From NCBI GenBank assembly GCA_029747015.1, contig JAKOGI010001351.1:37501-101500 (forward strand): DNA of 64,000 bases, written 5' to 3'. Positions within the stretch are counted from its first letter, which is position 1, and each line of letters starts with the position of its first letter. The notes below the pieces were generated by a model, which worked only from the letters and a program-made list of their open reading frames with translations, was not told the DNA's origin and ran no database searches. Source of the DNA: Carnegiea gigantea. Taxonomy: Eukaryota > Streptophyta > Magnoliopsida > Caryophyllales > Cactaceae. Positions 24,330 to 34,643 of the stretch are shown here, piece by piece. Position numbers and translations under genes: made by a program.

Positions 24330-25908
24330 TGTTGGGAAATTGTTAACCCCATCATTATGTAATGTAAGGTTTTGATGATAATAAACACAAATGGAATATA
24401 CACTTGAGTGTGTTGATCGAACAGGTTCCAAATACTGTTCGGAAAACTTTGAAATTGCTTGATTAACCATGATCGAGAACAGGTCTTAAGAACAGGTTCT
24501 CAGAACAGCTGAATGGCAAAGAACTTAAAGCATATCAAAGACATGGAGTACTTAAGAAATAGCTCAGGAAACAGTTCTGAGTAACATCATAGCATCAGGT
24601 CTTAAGAACAGATCCTCAGAACAGCTGAATGGCAAAGAACTCAAAGCGCATCAGAGGCATGAAGAACTCCAGGAACAGCTCAGGAAACAGTTCTGAGTAA
24701 CACCACAACATTGAAGTAACAAGTCAAGATCCTATAAATGCTGTCCGGTTGATTCAACAAGAGTCTTGGTCCGTCATAAGTTTTATTTTCTTAGATTCTC
24801 GTTAATATGCCACTTGGAAGAACTCGATTTAACATTTACTTTGAATGATTTTTAAGAACACTGTCTCAGATCAGTTCTGAGATCAGGGTTCAGACTGTTT
24901 TTAAGCCAAAACGATTTTTCACAGTTTTTTCCAAATCTTAGGCTGACGTTTTTGAAATTATTTAAGATAAATTTTCTGTTATCATTAAACCTAGGATAAG
25001 TTAATCTTTGGCTTTGAAAATATATTGTGGACATTTTGAGTCTAGCTTTTAAGGGAAATCTTTTACAAAATAAATCAAACTCTTATTTTTGAAATATGAA
25101 TAAGAAGATAGGAAATTTCAGGATTTGGCTACTGAAAATATTAGTCACTTTCCATAATCTTTTTAGGAGCAAAAAGATCTTATACTTGTGGCTCAAGCAC
25201 ACAAAAGATCTTGTTGCCCTCTACTATTTAAGAAGCTTCTCCACCTCCACATTGAGAAATACACACACGGTTTTATACACGGCTTTGCACACGATTTCAT
25301 AAATATTTTTGACAAAGTTTTTACACGGTTTTTCTAGGGTTTTAACTTACAAATCATATTTTCAGAAAAACCTTCAAAGTGTGTGTGAAAATTGAGTCAT
25401 CTTCCTTGGCATACTAGAGCAAAAATTGTACCTTACATTCGCTTAGTTAGAAGCATAAAAGTAAGGTGTTTTTATTCTCTTCTTTCATCAAAGTGAGAGT
25501 TGAGTGTGTCCAAGCCATGGGAGGCTTTGGACGTGTGTAATTCGTCTGGGGGAGACGATTACGTGAGTCGGAGATTAGGACGTGGTGTGTAACTAGTCTA
25601 AGGGTAGACAGTTATTATGTTGCAATTGTAACAGAGAAGGTTACCTTTGTAACGTGTTTAGCCCGTTTAGTGGAAGTGTGTGAAAATCCTACTGGGGTAG
25701 GTTGTGGTTTTCGCCTCGGTTGGGCTCGAGGTGTTTCCACGTAAAAATCTTGTGTTCTCACTTTTTACTTATTTTCGCTGTTTTACACTTTCTGTGCACG
25801 TTACAAACAGTCCGTCCAAACAAGGCCCAAGCCTGTTCCCAGAAACTGCGAAAATTTGCCAACACAATTCACCCCCCCTCTTGTGTTAGTGTACTCTCAA
25901 TTCTAACA
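24330..25908 (+). repeat. 5' LTR of copia element E
   Basis: TGTTGGGAAATTG at 24330 to TTCTAACA at 25908. It matches 33055-34643 closely. Near 24480-24716 it contains an internal tandem duplication of about 118 bp. Confidence 0.9.
24480..24716 (+). repeat. Internal tandem duplication in the copia LTR
   Basis: Two adjacent units (about 24480-24597 and 24598-24716) share AGGTCTTAAGAACAG, CTCAGAACAGCTGAATGGCA and AGGAAACAGTTCTGAGTAAC. The equivalent in the 3' LTR is about 33198-33436. GAACAG-type hexamers are repeated many times in it. Confidence 0.85.
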
Positions 25909-25910
25909 AG

Positions 25911-25922
25911 TGCTATCAGAGC
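25911..25922 (+). other. Primer binding site of copia element E
   Basis: TGCTATCAGAGC, two bases after the 5' LTR, differs at one base from TGGTATCAGAGC, the complement of the initiator methionine tRNA 3' end. Confidence 0.8.
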
Positions 25923-25964
25923 AGGTTCTCATCTAAAAGATTAACATCTTGAGAGATCTTAAAC

Positions 25965-27649
25965 ATGAGTACACCACAGGGCATACTTGAGGGGCAATCC
26001 ATAATTCGACCACTATACTTTAATGGTCAACATTATAGTTAGTGGAAGAATAGAATGGAAAACTACATTCAAGCTAAGGGCTACGAGTTATGGATGCTTA
26101 TCAATAATGGACCACTCATTCCCACAAAAGTGATTGAAGAAGGAAGCAAAGTTCCCAAAAAGCCTGAAGAGTTCAATGCCGAAGACTTCAAGATGATGGA
26201 GAAAAACGCCAAAGCCAAAAAACTCTTGTATTTTGGTCTTGGTCCGGATGAGTATACTCGTATCTCTGAGTGCGAATCAGCCAAGGACATATGGGACGCC
26301 CTTCAAGTAGCTCATGAAGGCACAAATCAAGTGAAGCAATCACGCATTGAGCTACTTATGAGAAAGTATGAATTGTTTGAAATGGGTGATCGTGAAACGG
26401 TGATGGATATGTATACCCGTTTCACCTATATAACAAATGAGTTAAAATCACTAGGAAAATCCTTCACCACTGAAGAGTTGGTGAGGAAGATCCTAAGGTT
26501 TTTACCTCATTCTTGGGAAGCCAAAGTCACGGCTATTCAAGAGGCCAAAGACTTGAAAAAGATTACATGAACTTATTGGTAATCTCCAAACTTATGAGGT
26601 TAGGGGGAATTCACGACAAACAGAGGAGACCAAGAAGGACCGAGGAATTGCTCTAAAAGTCATGGAGGAGGAAAGCTCAGATCTTGATGATGAAGAAATG
26701 GCTATGATCACCCGAAAATTTGAGAAGTTTTTCAAGAAGGTCAAAGAAAATGCTAAGAAGAAAAACTTCAGCAAGAGGAACAATGATAGGGAACAGCTTT
26801 CAGGATGTTTCAAATGTGGTAAGCTTGATTACATTGTGAAAAACTGCCCTTTGCTGAAAGTGGAACAAGAGCCCGAACAGTCAAGGAAACAGGGCAGAAA
26901 ACAGGTTAGAAACAGTTCAGCCAGGCGGTTCTCAAGGGTAATGCTCGCAGCTAGGGGAGATTCTACCGAGGACGAGGAAGGGACTGAAGAAGATGAAGCT
27001 GCTGTAGCTCTTATGGCCAGAAGTGATTCTGACTCAGACGATGAGCCTATAGACAGCCTACCTAGCTCAGCTTAAGGATAAGGTACGTGGTCTAAATAAA
27101 GCAAAACTTCAAGAGTTATTATTTACCTTGATGGATGAGTGTGATGCTATTAATTCTGAAAATTGCATGTTAAAGGATACATGTTCTGAGCTAAAAAGGG
27201 ATATTAGAGAATTAGAGCATGAAAACAAAATTCTTAAAAATGAAAAAATTGAAACTGATATGAAGAATATTGTTTTGCATGAAGACCTCAATAAATCCAA
27301 AGAGACCTTAAGCATGAAAGAAGAAGCCTTTGTTTCTGACCTTACTAAGCTTGAAAATGAGTCTCTTGAACTGAAACAGAAGGTTGAATCCCTACTTGTT
27401 GAGAACAATAAATTGCTTGAAAAGATAAAACAAGTAGAATCAGACCTTGCTACAAACAAGCGCTGGAACAGGTTCTCACAGGCACTGAATTGGCTGAACA
27501 CTCACTGTAACCAGGGCAAAAGAGGATTAGGCTTTGTGACTAAGCGCACTGATTACCCTGTTAATAGAAAATATGTAGGATTACTAGAAAATATTGTGTG
27601 TTTTCATTGTGGTAAAACAGGGCATTATCAGTACACTTGTCCTATATGA
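25965..27649 (+). pseudogene. Gag of copia element E, broken
   Basis: It probably starts at ATG 25965. An in-frame TAG at 26040 replaces the expected tyrosine before WKNRM. The UBN2-type Gag region follows at 26055-26570 (GYELWMLI, KAKKLLYFGLGPDEY, KDIWDALQVAHEGT, KSLGKSFTTEELVRKILRFL). The frame shifts to 26662-27075, which carries a zinc knuckle CFKCGKLDYIVKNC with tyrosine at the histidine position. A second shift leads to 27128-27649, with a coiled coil-like charged segment and an intact knuckle CFHCGKTGHYQYTC (27599-27640). It would form the RNA-packaging particle but is inactive here. Confidence 0.87.
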
Positions 27650-27775
27650 AGGTATGCCATGGAAAAGAACTTGATTCATGTAAAACAAATATGGGTTAGA
27701 AAAGATGAGATTTGCACTTCAAAAAGAATGGGACCCAAGTGGATCTGGGTTCCCAAAACTAACCCCTAATTTGTT

Positions 27776-28036
27776 TTGCAGGCTAAAGTGAGGGGGAACA
27801 ACCGAGCAAACAACTCAGCAAACAACCAATTGTGGTATGTGGATAGCGGTTGTTCACGACATATGACTGGTGAAAAATCAAACTTCCTCTCACTTACAGC
27901 CTCTGATGGAGGGAGTGTGGCATTTAGAAACGGCAAATCAGGGACAATTATCGGTATAGGTAAGATAGGTGAGTCACTCCCCCATTCAATTGACAATGTA
28001 TATCTAGTGGATGGATTATAACATAATCTACTCAGC
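27776..28036 (+). pseudogene. Protease of copia element E
   Basis: The aspartic protease motif WYVDSGCSRHMTG is present, followed by NVYLVDGL and then a TAA at 28019-28021. The usual HNLLSMSQLCD block continues in frame after the stop. There is no frameshift within this segment. Confidence 0.85.
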
Positions 28037-29030
28037 ATGTCCCAACTGTGTGATAAAGATAACCTAGTAGTGTTTTCTTCAAAACAATGCTTGGTCGTCA
28101 ATATCCATGCAAGAGATGTTGTGTTGAGGGGGAAGCAACACAAAAATGTGTATAAAGTAAGTATTCTCTCACTTCTCCAAAACAATTTGACTTGTTTAAG
28201 TGCTTTAAATAATGATGTCATGCTTTGGCACAAGAGACTAGGCCATACGAGTCTCTCACTCCTGAATAAACTTGTCACTAAAGACCTAGTAGTCGGCCTA
28301 CCTTCCATCAAATTCAATGATGACAAGATATGTGACGCTTGTGCCAGGGGTAAACAAGTCAAAACTTCTTTTAAACGGAAAAACTGTATTAGCACTACCC
28401 GACCTCTTGAGATGCTACATGTAGATTTATGTGGTCCTATGAGGATCACAAGTTGAGGTGGAAAGAGGTATGTGCTTGTGATAGTGGATGATTACTTTCG
28501 TTTCACATTGACCTTGTTTTTGGTTTCTAAAGATGAAACATTTGAACAATTTCTTACGTTTCTTGAAAAGGGTGAAAAGAGAGTAGGACACTTATTGGTT
28601 TGCCTAAGGTTTGATCATGGTACAGAATTTGAAAATTCAAGCTTTATTGACTATTGTAATGAGCATGGTGTGGATCATAACTTTTCAACCCCAAGAACAC
28701 CCCAGCAGAGCGGGGAGGTAGAGCGAAAAAATCGTACTCTAGAAGACATGACTAGAACAATGCTTGTTGCTAGTGGTCTTCCTAGAAATTTTTGGGCCGA
28801 AGCCTTGAACACATCATGCTACATTATAAATAGATGCATGATCAGACCCATTCTAAACAAAACTCCTTATGAGCTTCTCAAAGGTAGAAAACCCAATCTT
28901 ATGCATTTGAGAGTATTTGGTTGTAAATGTTTTGTGCATAATAATGGGAAGGATGCCTTAGGAAAATTTGATCCAAGGAGTGCGAGGCGATATTTCTTGG
29001 CTACTCCTCACACAGTAAAGCATACAAAGT
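28037..29030 (+). pseudogene. Integrase of copia element E
   Basis: The zinc-binding region (WHKRLGH ... CDACARGK, about 28225-28360) and the catalytic core (LHVDLCGPM; RFDHGTEFEN; SGEVERKNRTL) are all recognisable. The last two acidic residues are separated by exactly 35 residues, the DD35E spacing. A single TGA at 28454-28456 interrupts the core just after the first aspartate. Otherwise the frame is open to about 29000, where the following RT linker is frame-shifted. It is the best preserved enzyme domain of the element. Confidence 0.87.
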
Positions 29031-29800
29031 GTTTAATGAACGAACTTTGTGTATTGAGGAGAGTGTGCATGTGCTATTTGATGAAACTAACTCTCTTGTT
29101 GAGGATGATACACAGGATGCAGAGTTTGAACTGGGACTTGCTAGAAAAGACTCATTGCTTACACATGAGAAAAGTAAGAGTTCCAAGGATGGAACAGGAC
29201 AGGGAGCTGTTTCCTTGGAAAGAGGGCAAGGTTCGAATCAGACAGGGGGAAGCATTGCTGAACCCAGTTTGAAACAAAACCAGCCCAATTCTTTCAGAAC
29301 TGGCTCAGAAATAGGCTCCAGAACAGGCTTGGGAACAGTTTCAGAACCTGTTCCACCGAGTATTCCAGGAAGAGTAGAAAGCGTGTCTGTGGACTCTCTT
29401 ACTCCACGACCATGGAAGCACCAAAATTCAGATTGGGTTACAGCAATGCAAGAGGAGCTTCATTAGTTTGAAAGGAACAAGGTGTGGCATCTTGTACCTC
29501 AGCCGGAAGACAGATCAATCATTGGCACCAAATAGGTGTTCCGAAACAAGCTTGATGAGATCAGAACAGTCACTAGGAACAAGTCCCGGCTAGTGGTTCA
29601 AGGGTACAATCAAGAAGAGGGCAGCCCATTGATACTCCCATCTCTCCTTCAACTAGATTAGTAATGGATGATGGGAGTCCCTCAATTGAGGAGAAATTCT
29701 ATAGGGGCATGATAAGGTTTCTTGGTTGATAGAAAAAGCACCTCAGGTATGGCTCATTTTCTTGGACCCTGTTTGGTATCTTGGGCAACCAAGAAACAAC
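29029..29800 (+). pseudogene. Collapsed reverse transcriptase region of copia element E
   Basis: The linker (29029-29466) and the RT start are recognisable (WHLVPQPEDRSIIGTK, then LDEIRTVTRNKSRLVVQGYN ending near 29620). The central RT, including the YVDD active site, is missing. The text jumps to late RT fragments (SPSTRLVMDDGSPSIEEK, then FYRGMI near 29710) and then to the segment before RNase H (HFLGPCLVSWATKKQ). At least two internal deletions are implied. Confidence 0.85.
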
Positions 29801-29811
29801 ACTAAGTTGCG

Positions 29812-30153
29812 ATGTCCACAGCAGAAGCTGAATATGTTGCAGCTGCTTCTTGTTGTGCTCAACTATTGTGGATAAGGGAACAACTCAAAGATTTTTGTGT
29901 TGATATGGGATGCATTCCCATATTTTGTGATAATACAAGTGCAATTAATATTTCTAAAAATCCTTGTCAATATAAAAGGACTAAATATATTGACATTCGT
30001 CATCACTTTTTGAGAGACAATGTTGAAAAGGGCTTGGTTTCAATGAATTTTTGCGCCACTAATAAACAAATTGCTGATATTCTCACCAAGGCACTAAGTA
30101 GAGAACAGTTTGAGAAGAACAGATTGGAACTGGGTCTAATTAAAATGACTTGA
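29812..30153 (+). pseudogene. RNase H end of copia element E
   Basis: It carries MSTAEAEYVAAASCCAQLLW, then IFCDNTSAINISKNP, YKRTKYIDIRHHFLRD and IADILTKALSREQFE, the classic copia RNase H C-terminus, and ends in a stop at 30153. It is open from 29812 but detached from an intact RT. Confidence 0.9.
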
Positions 30154-30593
30154 GAATGCTTAATTAACCCCCAATGCTTGTCTAGTTAAAGGACTTTTCA
30201 GGTCAAGCTTGTCAAAATTCTTGATTGCAGTCAAACTTGGTGCTATATTTAGCACATGTGTGAAGTACAGCTTGTTGACACTCGTTGAGGTCTGATGATA
30301 TTGCCCTTATTGTCCCATGTTACCAAACAACTGACTGCAGGAACAAGCACCAAGAATAGGTATGGCCACTGTTTGTCACTCTATGCGAATCAGGTAGTTA
30401 ATTTAGTTGTTGATTTTTTGAAACGTGCGTGACTGGGAGACTTAATGCTCCTCTTTTCGGTTGAAAGCCAGTACCTCCTTAACTTCCTGGCCTGCTCACG
30501 TCGCTTACCAAAACCCTCTCAATTTCGCTCTCTCTTTCTCTCTCAAATCCTAAACCCTAATCTCTCAAAAACTTGAGCTTCTCTTCACCATCA

Positions 30594-32571
30594 ATGGCGA
30601 ACTCCGGCAGCAGCTCCTTCACCACTGAGAAACGCAGCACCACTATATCTCAAGCTCTAGTCTCGAAGCGCCCACGCATGGCGTCGCCGCCAACACCCAC
30701 TTCTCTACCCCTGTTCGCGGCGGCCGCGACTGCACAAATCAGAGGTACGGGGTTTAATTCTCTACCCCATTTGCCCATTTACTCTACAATCTTTGGCTTT
30801 TTGAAGTGTTTGGACTTGCGAACGATTGGGGATGGAGTTGGATGATGTTCCACCGGTATTTGGATGGGACTTGGTGTTGTTTGACCCCAATGTGAAACCG
30901 ACTGGGTCTAAGAATGTCTTTGAAACCAATGAGGGTCTGGCTGAGTCTGATGATGTTCCTGAAGTGGACACGGCATGAACAGGGTCTGAACCTATTCCTG
31001 AATTGGGGAAAGCCCGAACAGGGTCTGCCCCGGTTTTCTTTGACATAATGGATGACCTCATCATAAATTTGGATCGAGTGGATGACCTTGAGAAGACTAA
31101 CAGTGATGAGTCTGAGTCAACTATAGAGGTCCTCCAACCTCAGCCCTTCCAGAAAACTAAACCGGCTGAATGGGGGCCTAGACGTCGGTTTAAAACCACC
31201 ACTTCAAAACCTGTTCCCACACCTGTTTATAGACCTCGAACCCGCAGTTCTAGTTCACTCTTTAGTTCTTCTCATCCAAAACAAGTACCTAAGCCTTCTA
31301 TTGCAAAAGCCTCTGCCAAACCTACCAAAGAATCTACCGAGTCTCCATCAGCAAAAACCCAAAACACCCAAACCAAAAGAAAAGATGTTTCAGAACAAGT
31401 GTCAGAACAGGTGCCTGAAGAATTAGAAACCGAGTAGAATACTTCCAAACAGGTGCCTGCCTCTGCTCCATCGGTGAAGCCTTCCTCCAAAAGAGTCTCA
31501 TCAAAGAGAAAGGTTGCTTCAAATCAGGAGGTGCCTATAAAAGCCAAGCCTGATGAACCGAAATCCAAGAAAGCCAAAACTACCATGCCCACAGTAGACC
31601 GAGTAGCTCATTTTCTCCAAAAGAGTGTGGTACGGGGCAAAATTATCAAAGTTGCTTATTTTCAGAAACAGGGCCTGGAGATGCTCCTGGATAAGCTTAC
31701 AGCCCAAGGTTGGCTCGACCTCTTTGCAAACACCCGGAGAGGGTGTTCAGTACCTGATTTAGCTGAATTCTATGCCAACTGTAATATCACCAACAGAGTG
31801 GTGACAAGTATGGTCAGTGGGAAGGGGATACGGTTCAATGCTAAGGAATTGGGAGAAATTCTAGGAGTTCCCGCTGAGGGCTTTGGGGTGTATGTAAGAG
31901 AAAACAAGACAGTACTCAGAGCTGAAAGATTGCTCCAATTGACTCAATGGTTGAGTCAACAACCAGGGTTGAACACACCCAGATCAGTCAAGAAAGGGGA
32001 GATGACACCTTGTCACCGGTTGCTCTTCTGGTTTATCATCAAAAACATCATCCCCCGGGGCCAAGGGCGTAACCTTGCAGATGCAATGGATCAATGCCTT
32101 ACCGATCTGCTGGACCGGGGAGAGCAGATCAACCTACTAGCCATCATGATCAGTCATATCTCCCGCATTGCAAACACGGCTAGAGAACATGACCTGGGGT
32201 ATGGATTTCTTCTGACTTCAGTCTTTGAGCACTTTGGGGTTTCTTTACAGAAGAAGATAGGGGTCTAAGTGATAGATGAGATAGGAAGCAGTAGCGTGAT
32301 CAGTTGTGGGTTCAAGCTTGCAAAGGGTGAGACTGCTGGTTCCAAACAGGGGCCTCAAACACCCTTCACCCCTGTTCCTGGTCCTTCCTCTAGTGAGCCT
32401 TCTGTTGATGCCTTACTTCTGGACTAAAACCGGTTGAAGACCGAGCTCACTGAGGTTAAAGCTGCACTTGCCGAGGAGAAGGCTCTCAATGCCAAGCGTC
32501 ATGAGGATCTGATGTCCATTCTCTCCGTCCTCATAGCCAAACTCTCTTCTCCTCCACCCTGAATCAGCTCA
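30594..32571 (+). pseudogene. Additional reading frame between pol and 3' LTR of copia element E
   Basis: It starts at ATG 30594 (MANSGSSSFTTEKRST), after a pyrimidine-rich leader. A Ser/Pro/Lys-rich low-complexity N-terminal half (about 31003-31560) leads to a folded-looking domain at 31590-32268 with VAHFLQKSVVRGKIIKVAYF, then FYANCNITNRVVTSMVSGKG, IRFNAKELGEILGVP and CHRLLFWFIIKNIIPRGQG. This resembles the putative plant transposon protein domain also seen in Athila ORF1. The tail (about 32435-32571) is charged and coiled coil-like. A frameshift near 30830 and stops at 30976, 31435, 32266 and 32425 break it. In SIRE-type elements the frame in this position has been called env-like; I see no clear signal peptide or membrane segment here. 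Confidence 0.75.
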
Positions 32572-33040
32572 ACCCCCTGATCCTTCCCTGTTCTGCCTTT
32601 CTTTATTTTCCACCCTGTTCTCAACAACTGTTTCTAGCTATCTGATTGTGCTTTGTGCCTGACAATGGTTTTTGCTAATCTTGGTTGGATCTACTGTAAT
32701 GTGTGCCATGCTTGTCTTCTTGTTGTTCTTTGTTTATGCGTGACTTGGATGGCCAATATCATTACCGTACCATATACTTGAGTGTAACGCAGGTTGTTTT
32801 TCCTCCATTACCCAAGAGGTGGTGACTGCAAACATCCTGCGTCTCTTGTTTAACCTGACCACCCTTTTTCGATGATGTCAAAAGGGGGAAGATGGGTATG
32901 ACCATGATCGTTTCAGTTTAACCTAGCTTCAGTTGACTTCTCAAAACAAAAAGGGGGAAGATGGGCATGACCATGATCGTTTTATCTTGAAACTTACTTT
33001 TGCCTTTTATGTCAATATGGTCATTTGGTTTGTCATCATC
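32572..33040 (+). other. 3' non-coding part of copia element E
   Basis: It contains two near-identical copies of AAAAGGGGGAAGATGGG (about 32880 and 32950), which look like duplicated polypurine tracts upstream of the one at the LTR edge. No gene was seen. Confidence 0.6.
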
Positions 33041-33054
33041 AAAAAGGGGGAAAT
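33041..33054 (+). other. Polypurine tract of copia element E
   Basis: AAAAAGGGGGAAAT directly precedes the 3' LTR start TGTTGGG at 33055. Confidence 0.85.
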
Positions 33055-34643
33055 TGTTGGGAAATTGTTGACCCCATCATTATGTAATGTAAGGTTTTGA
33101 TGATAACAAACACAAATGGAATATACACTTGAGTGTGTTGATCGAACAGGTTCCAAATACTGTTTGGAAAACTTTGAAATTGCTTGATTAACCATGGTCG
33201 AGAACAGGTCTTAAGAACAGGTCCTCAGAACACTGAATGGCAAAGAACTTAAAGCATATCAAAGACATGGAGTACTTAAGAAACAGCTCAGGAAACAGTT
33301 CTGAGTAACATCATAGCAACAGGTCTTAAGAACAGATCCTCAGAACAGCTGAATGGCAAAGAACTCAAAGTGCATCAGAAGCATGAAGAACTCCAGGAAC
33401 AGCTCAGGAAACAGTTTTGAGTAACACCACAGCATTGAAGTAACAAGTCAAGATCCTATAAATGCTGTCCGGTTGATTCAACAAGAGTCTTGGTCCGTCA
33501 TAAGTTTTATTTTCTTAGATTCTTGTTAATATGCCACTTGGAAGAACTCGATTTAACATTTACTTTGAATGATTTTTAAGAACACTGTCTCAGATCAGTT
33601 CTGAGATCAGGGTTCAGACTGTTTTCAAGCCAAAACGATTTTTCACAGTTTTTTGCAAATCTTGGGCTGACGTTTTTGAAATTATTTGAGATAAATTTTC
33701 TGTTATCATTAAACCTAGGATAAGTTAATCTTTTTTTGAAAATATATTGTGGAGATTTTGAGTCTAGCTTTTAAGGGAAATCTTTTATAAAATAAATCAA
33801 ACTCTTATTTTTGGAATATGAATAAGAAGATAGGAAATTTCAGGATTTGGCTACTGAAAATATTAGTCACTTTCCATAATCTTTTTAGGAGCAAAAAGAT
33901 CTTATACTTGTGGCTCAAGCACACAAAAGAGTTTGTTGCCCTCTACTATTTAAGAAGCTTCTCCACCTCCACATTGAGAAATAGACACACGGTTTTATAC
34001 ACGGCTTTGCACACGATTTCATAAATATTTTTGAGAAAGTTTTTACACGGTTTTTCTAGGGATTTAACTTGCAAATCATATTTTCAGAAAAACCTTCAAA
34101 GTGTGTGTGAAAATTGAGTCATCTTCCTTGGCATACTAGAGCAAAAATTGTACCTTACATTCGCTTAGTTAAAAGCACAAAAGTAAGGTGTTTTTATTCT
34201 CTTCTTTCATCAAAGTGAGAGTTGAGTGTGTCCAAGCCTAGGGAGGCTTTGGACGTGTGTAATTCGTCTTGGGGAGACGATGACGTGAGTGTGTCCAAGT
34301 CTGGGAGACTAGGATGTGGTGTGTAACTAGTCTTAGGGTAGACAGTTACGTGTGTTGCAATTGTAACAGAGAAGGTTACCTTTGTAACGTGTTTAGCCCG
34401 TTTAGTGGAAGTATGTGAAAATCCTACTGGGGTAGGTCGTGGTTTTCGCCTCGGTTGGGCTCGAGGTGTTTCCACGTAAAAATCTTGTGTTCTCACTTTT
34501 TACTTATTTTCGCTGTTTTACACTTTCTATGCACATTACAAACAGTCCGTCCAAACAAGGCCCAAGCCTGTTCCCAGAAACTGCGAAAATTTACCAACAC
34601 AATTCACCCCTCCTCTTGTGTTAGTGTACTCTCAATTCTAAGA
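33055..34643 (+). repeat. 3' LTR of copia element E
   Basis: TGTTGGGAAATTG to TTCTAAGA (terminal CA changed to GA). It is very similar to 24330-25908, with small indels such as a longer copy of the GTGTGTCCAAG block near 34285. Confidence 0.9.

Larger units (their letters stand above)
24330..34643 (+). mobile_element. Ty1/copia element E, SIRE/Maximus-like, RT-deleted
   Basis: A 10.3 kb unit with LTRs 24330-25908 and 33055-34643, methionine-tRNA-type primer site, gag, protease, integrase, a collapsed RT, RNase H, an additional reading frame of nearly 2 kb, and a polypurine tract. The flanking 5-mers GAAAT (24325-24329) and GAAAA (34644-34648) are an imperfect target duplication. The gene order protease-integrase-RT-RNase H defines Ty1/copia. 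The long ORF after pol is typical of the SIRE/Maximus group. It is inserted in the internal region of D. Confidence 0.85.

Noticed and set aside
26081..26290. Minus-strand open stretch opposite copia Gag, and similar ones at 26592-26813 and 27109-27501
   Set aside because: They are shadows of the well-supported sense-strand Gag.
27766..28449. Minus-strand open stretch of 227 codons
   Set aside because: It lies antisense to the protease and integrase of the copia element, which have clear family motifs in the sense direction. It has no recognisable domain of its own.
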